Position numbers and translations under genes: made by a program. This document shows positions 6,293 to 8,063 of a stretch of 8,063 nucleotides of DNA, piece by piece. Each line of letters starts with the position of its first letter. The stretch's first letter is position 1. Under the pieces are notes generated by a model, which was not told where the DNA came from, made no database searches, and saw only the letters and a list, made by a program, of their open reading frames with translations. Source of the DNA: an uncultured Actinomycetes bacterium (lineage in GTDB: Bacteria > Actinomycetota > Actinomycetes > Nanopelagicales > Nanopelagicaceae); contig CAITKS010000224.1 of the NCBI GenBank assembly GCA_903893085.1, positions 1 through 8,063 on the forward strand. The letters are read 5' to 3'.

Positions 6293-6322
6293 ATATTAGC
6301 CTGACTTAGCTGTGGCCGTCAA
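6293..6322 (-). promoter_or_regulatory. Probable internal promoter of rplY-pth
   Basis: On minus, TTGACG (6322-6317, five of six to TTGACA) and TAATAT (6298-6293, four of six to TATAAT) are 18 bases apart. The -35 box lies inside the last codons of prs. Transcription would start near 6286, giving a leader of about 114 bases before rplY. This would let the ribosomal protein gene be expressed apart from glmU-prs. Confidence 0.5.
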
Positions 6323-7286
6323 AAAGACTAGTGACTGACCCATCTTCGAAGACTTCGCGGATCGCACGCGCAAGAAGTGGTGCGATCGAGAGGACGGTCA
6401 GACCATCAAAGCGCTTATCTTCATCAAGTGGAAGCGAATCTGTGACAACGACTTCGGTGACCTTGGAAGCCTTTAAGCGATCGACCGCTGGGCCAGAAAA
6501 TACTGCGTGAGTTGCAGCAACGATTACTTCTTTCGCACCTGCTGCAAATAAAGCATCTACTGCCTTGGTAATTGTGCCGGCGGTATCGATCATGTCATCG
6601 ATTACAACGCAAGTCTGTCCTTCAACTTCACCAACAACTTTTCCGGTTACGGATTCGTTTGGTACGCGTGGATCGCGAGTTTTATGAATGAAAGCAATTG
6701 GGCAGCCACCAAGTAATTCAGACCAACGTTCGGCAACGCGGACGCGGCCAGAGTCAGGTGAAACGATAGTTAATCTGGTGCGGTCTACTTTGCTTCCTAC
6801 GTAGTTTGCCAACATTGGTAGTGCGAATAAATGATCCACTGGACCATCAAAGAAACCTTGAATTTGTGAAGTATGCAAGTCAACAACCATCAAACGATCG
6901 GCACCAGCAGTTTTGTAAAGGTCTGCCATCAAGCGAGCAGTGATTGGCTCACGTCCACGATGTTTCTTGTCTTGACGTGCATAACCATAAAACGGTGCAA
7001 CGACGGTTATGCGCTTAGCTGATGCGCGCTTTAGCGCATCGATCATGATTAGTTGTTCCATGATCTGTTTATTTACTGGAGCAGTGTGACTTTGAATTAC
7101 GAATGCATCGCAACCACGAACAGATTCTTCGAAGCGGACAAAAATTTCACCGTTTGCAAAGTCATAAGCAGATGTTGGTGTTAATGGAATGCCTAGTTCG
7201 GAAGCGACGGCTTCTGAAAGTTCTGGAAATCCGCGGCCTGAAAAGAGTCGGAGTCTTTTCTCTGAGGACAAACGAATTTCGCTCAA
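6306..7286 (-). CDS. prs: Ribose-phosphate pyrophosphokinase (PRPP synthetase)
   Basis: Prs transfers pyrophosphate from ATP to ribose 5-phosphate, making PRPP for purine, pyrimidine, histidine, tryptophan and NAD synthesis. The 326-residue length fits class I bacterial Prs and equals that of the mycobacterial enzyme. Motifs seen: FANGEIFVRFEESVRG at 43-58; the ATP-binding segment YGYARQDKKHRGREPI at 100-115; DLHTSQIQGFF at 136-146 with the metal-binding His138; SPDSGRVRVAE at 176-186; the flexible catalytic loop HKTRDP with Lys202 and Arg204; and the PRPP loop VVIDDMIDTAGTI at 227-239. The start is TTG at 7286, with AAAGG nine bases upstream. Only five bases separate it from the glmU stop, so the two are almost certainly co-transcribed and coupled. 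The pairing fits a shared demand on sugar-nucleotide and nucleotide supply. Confidence 0.97.
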   Translation of the reverse strand: MSEIRLSSEKRLRLFSGRGFPELSEAVASELGIPLTPTSAYDFANGEIFVRFEESVRGCDAFVIQSHTAPVNKQIMEQLIMIDALKRASAKRITVVAPFYGYARQDKKHRGREPITARLMADLYKTAGADRLMVVDLHTSQIQGFFDGPVDHLFALPMLANYVGSKVDRTRLTIVSPDSGRVRVAERWSELLGGCPIAFIHKTRDPRVPNESVTGKVVGEVEGQTCVVIDDMIDTAGTITKAVDALFAAGAKEVIVAATHAVFSGPAVDRLKASKVTEVVVTDSLPLDEDKRFDGLTVLSIAPLLARAIREVFEDGSVTSLFDGHS

Positions 7287-7291
7287 GGAAA

Positions 7292-8063
7292 TTAGCCTTT
7301 CTTCTCGTCGCTATGTCGCGCAGCAGCTTTGGCAGATTGGGAACCGGATCGCTTGCGCATGACCCAACCTAATACATTTCGTTGCTTACCTCTAGCGACA
7401 CCCATGGCACCTGGTGGAACATCTTCCGTAATTACAGATCCAGCAGCGGTGTAAGCCCCGTCACCTATTGAAACTGGTGCGACTAACATCGAATCGCTTC
7501 CGATACGCACATGATCTCCGACAGTTGTGTGATGTTTATCAACACCGTCATAGTTAACAAATATTGTTGCAGCGCCGATATTTGTTCCTTCACCGATCGT
7601 TGCATCGCCAACGTATGAAAGATGTGGAACCTTTGAGCCATCTCCGACGTTGGCATTTTTCATTTCAACAAATGAGCCAGCCTTTGCACCCGTGCCAAGC
7701 ACCGTGTCTTTGCGAAGGTATGAATAAGGCCCAACTTGCGCATCTTTACCGATTGTTGCTTCGATGCAATTTGATTCGATGATCTTTGCACCACTTAATA
7801 CGGTGCATGAATCTAAGTTTGTACGTGGTCCAACTATTGCGCCAGAGGCTATTTTTGAACTGCCTAAAATTGCACTACCTGGATAGATCGTCACATCGTT
7901 GGCGATTTCAGCAGTTGCATCTATCCAAGTTGTAGTTGGGTCAAGGATTGTGACACCAGCACGCATGAACTCTTCGTTAATGCGATCGCGCAAAAGTGCA
8001 GCGCTTTCGGCTAATTGCACACGATCGTTGACGCCCAAGATTTCTACGAAATCTTCAATCATC
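7292..8063 (-). CDS. glmU: Bifunctional GlmU, C-terminal part (N-acetylglucosamine-1-phosphate uridyltransferase / glucosamine-1-phosphate acetyltransferase)
   Basis: GlmU acetylates glucosamine 1-phosphate and then transfers UMP to make UDP-GlcNAc for peptidoglycan. The frame is open at the window's right edge, so the N-terminal uridyltransferase domain is missing from view; the first visible Met (8062) is internal. The visible ~256 residues start in the linker with EILGVNDRVQLAE, followed by left-handed beta-helix hexapeptide repeats over most of the rest. The acetyltransferase site is intact: VGPYSYLR, GSFVEMKNANVGDGS, the catalytic His in KVPHLSYVGDA (residue 147 of the fragment), NIGAATIFVNYDG, and VAPVSIGDGAYTAAGSV. 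The basic C-terminal tail (GWVMRKRSGS, ending DEKKG) resembles that of mycobacterial GlmU. It is the first gene seen in the glmU-prs-rplY-pth run, and its own promoter is outside the window. Confidence 0.96.
   Translation of the reverse strand, partial: MIEDFVEILGVNDRVQLAESAALLRDRINEEFMRAGVTILDPTTTWIDATAEIANDVTIYPGSAILGSSKIASGAIVGPRTNLDSCTVLSGAKIIESNCIEATIGKDAQVGPYSYLRKDTVLGTGAKAGSFVEMKNANVGDGSKVPHLSYVGDATIGEGTNIGAATIFVNYDGVDKHHTTVGDHVRIGSDSMLVAPVSIGDGAYTAAGSVITEDVPPGAMGVARGKQRNVLGWVMRKRSGSQSAKAAARHSDEKKG

Noticed and set aside
1..8063. CRISPR array, tRNA, IS element, prophage or defence genes
   Set aside because: No spaced direct repeats, cloverleaf folds, transposase or integrase motifs or terminal repeats were seen; nearly all bases belong to core genes.

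Overview
This is a block of bacterial housekeeping genes with moderate G+C. The best match in kind is an actinobacterium with a small, moderate-G+C genome, such as the freshwater acI/Nanopelagicales group. The reasons are: GlmU and Prs resemble the mycobacterial proteins closely (GlmU has the KVPHLSYVGDA and FVNYDG signatures and an extended basic tail; Prs is 326 residues with SPDSGRVRVAE); bL25 is the long CTC type with an Ala-rich acidic tail; and glmU-prs-rplY-pth lies near mfd. The lineage is inferred by eye and no search was run.

Layout. Positions 1-429 (minus) hold the N-terminus of Mfd, cut by the window edge. A 128-base divergent region (430-557) carries a bulged hairpin and a good sigma70-type promoter for ppc. 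PEP carboxylase (558-3266) and a glutamate dehydrogenase-family enzyme (3353-4588) follow on plus. Facing them on minus, and read from right to left, are glmU (C-terminal part only), prs, rplY and pth, then a 56-residue Cys4 zinc-ribbon protein (4642-4812) that sits in what would otherwise look like a 360-base empty gap.

How the genes work together. Ppc makes oxaloacetate and glutamate dehydrogenase interconverts glutamate and 2-oxoglutarate, so the plus-strand pair controls carbon and nitrogen entry and exit at the TCA cycle. The minus-strand set supplies UDP-GlcNAc (GlmU), PRPP (Prs), a 5S-rRNA-binding ribosomal protein (bL25) and rescue of peptidyl-tRNA (Pth). It would normally run on towards mfd, and ppc-gdh appears to be inserted in between on the opposite strand.

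The most interesting points are the unannotated small zinc ribbon, with its dyad-rich upstream region and an 11-bp inverted repeat across its 3' half, and the structured rplY leader, which has its own promoter and an arm complementary to the Shine-Dalgarno. No CRISPR array, tRNA, transposase, phage gene or defence system was seen. Apart from the small zinc-ribbon gene, the window looks like ordinary core genome.
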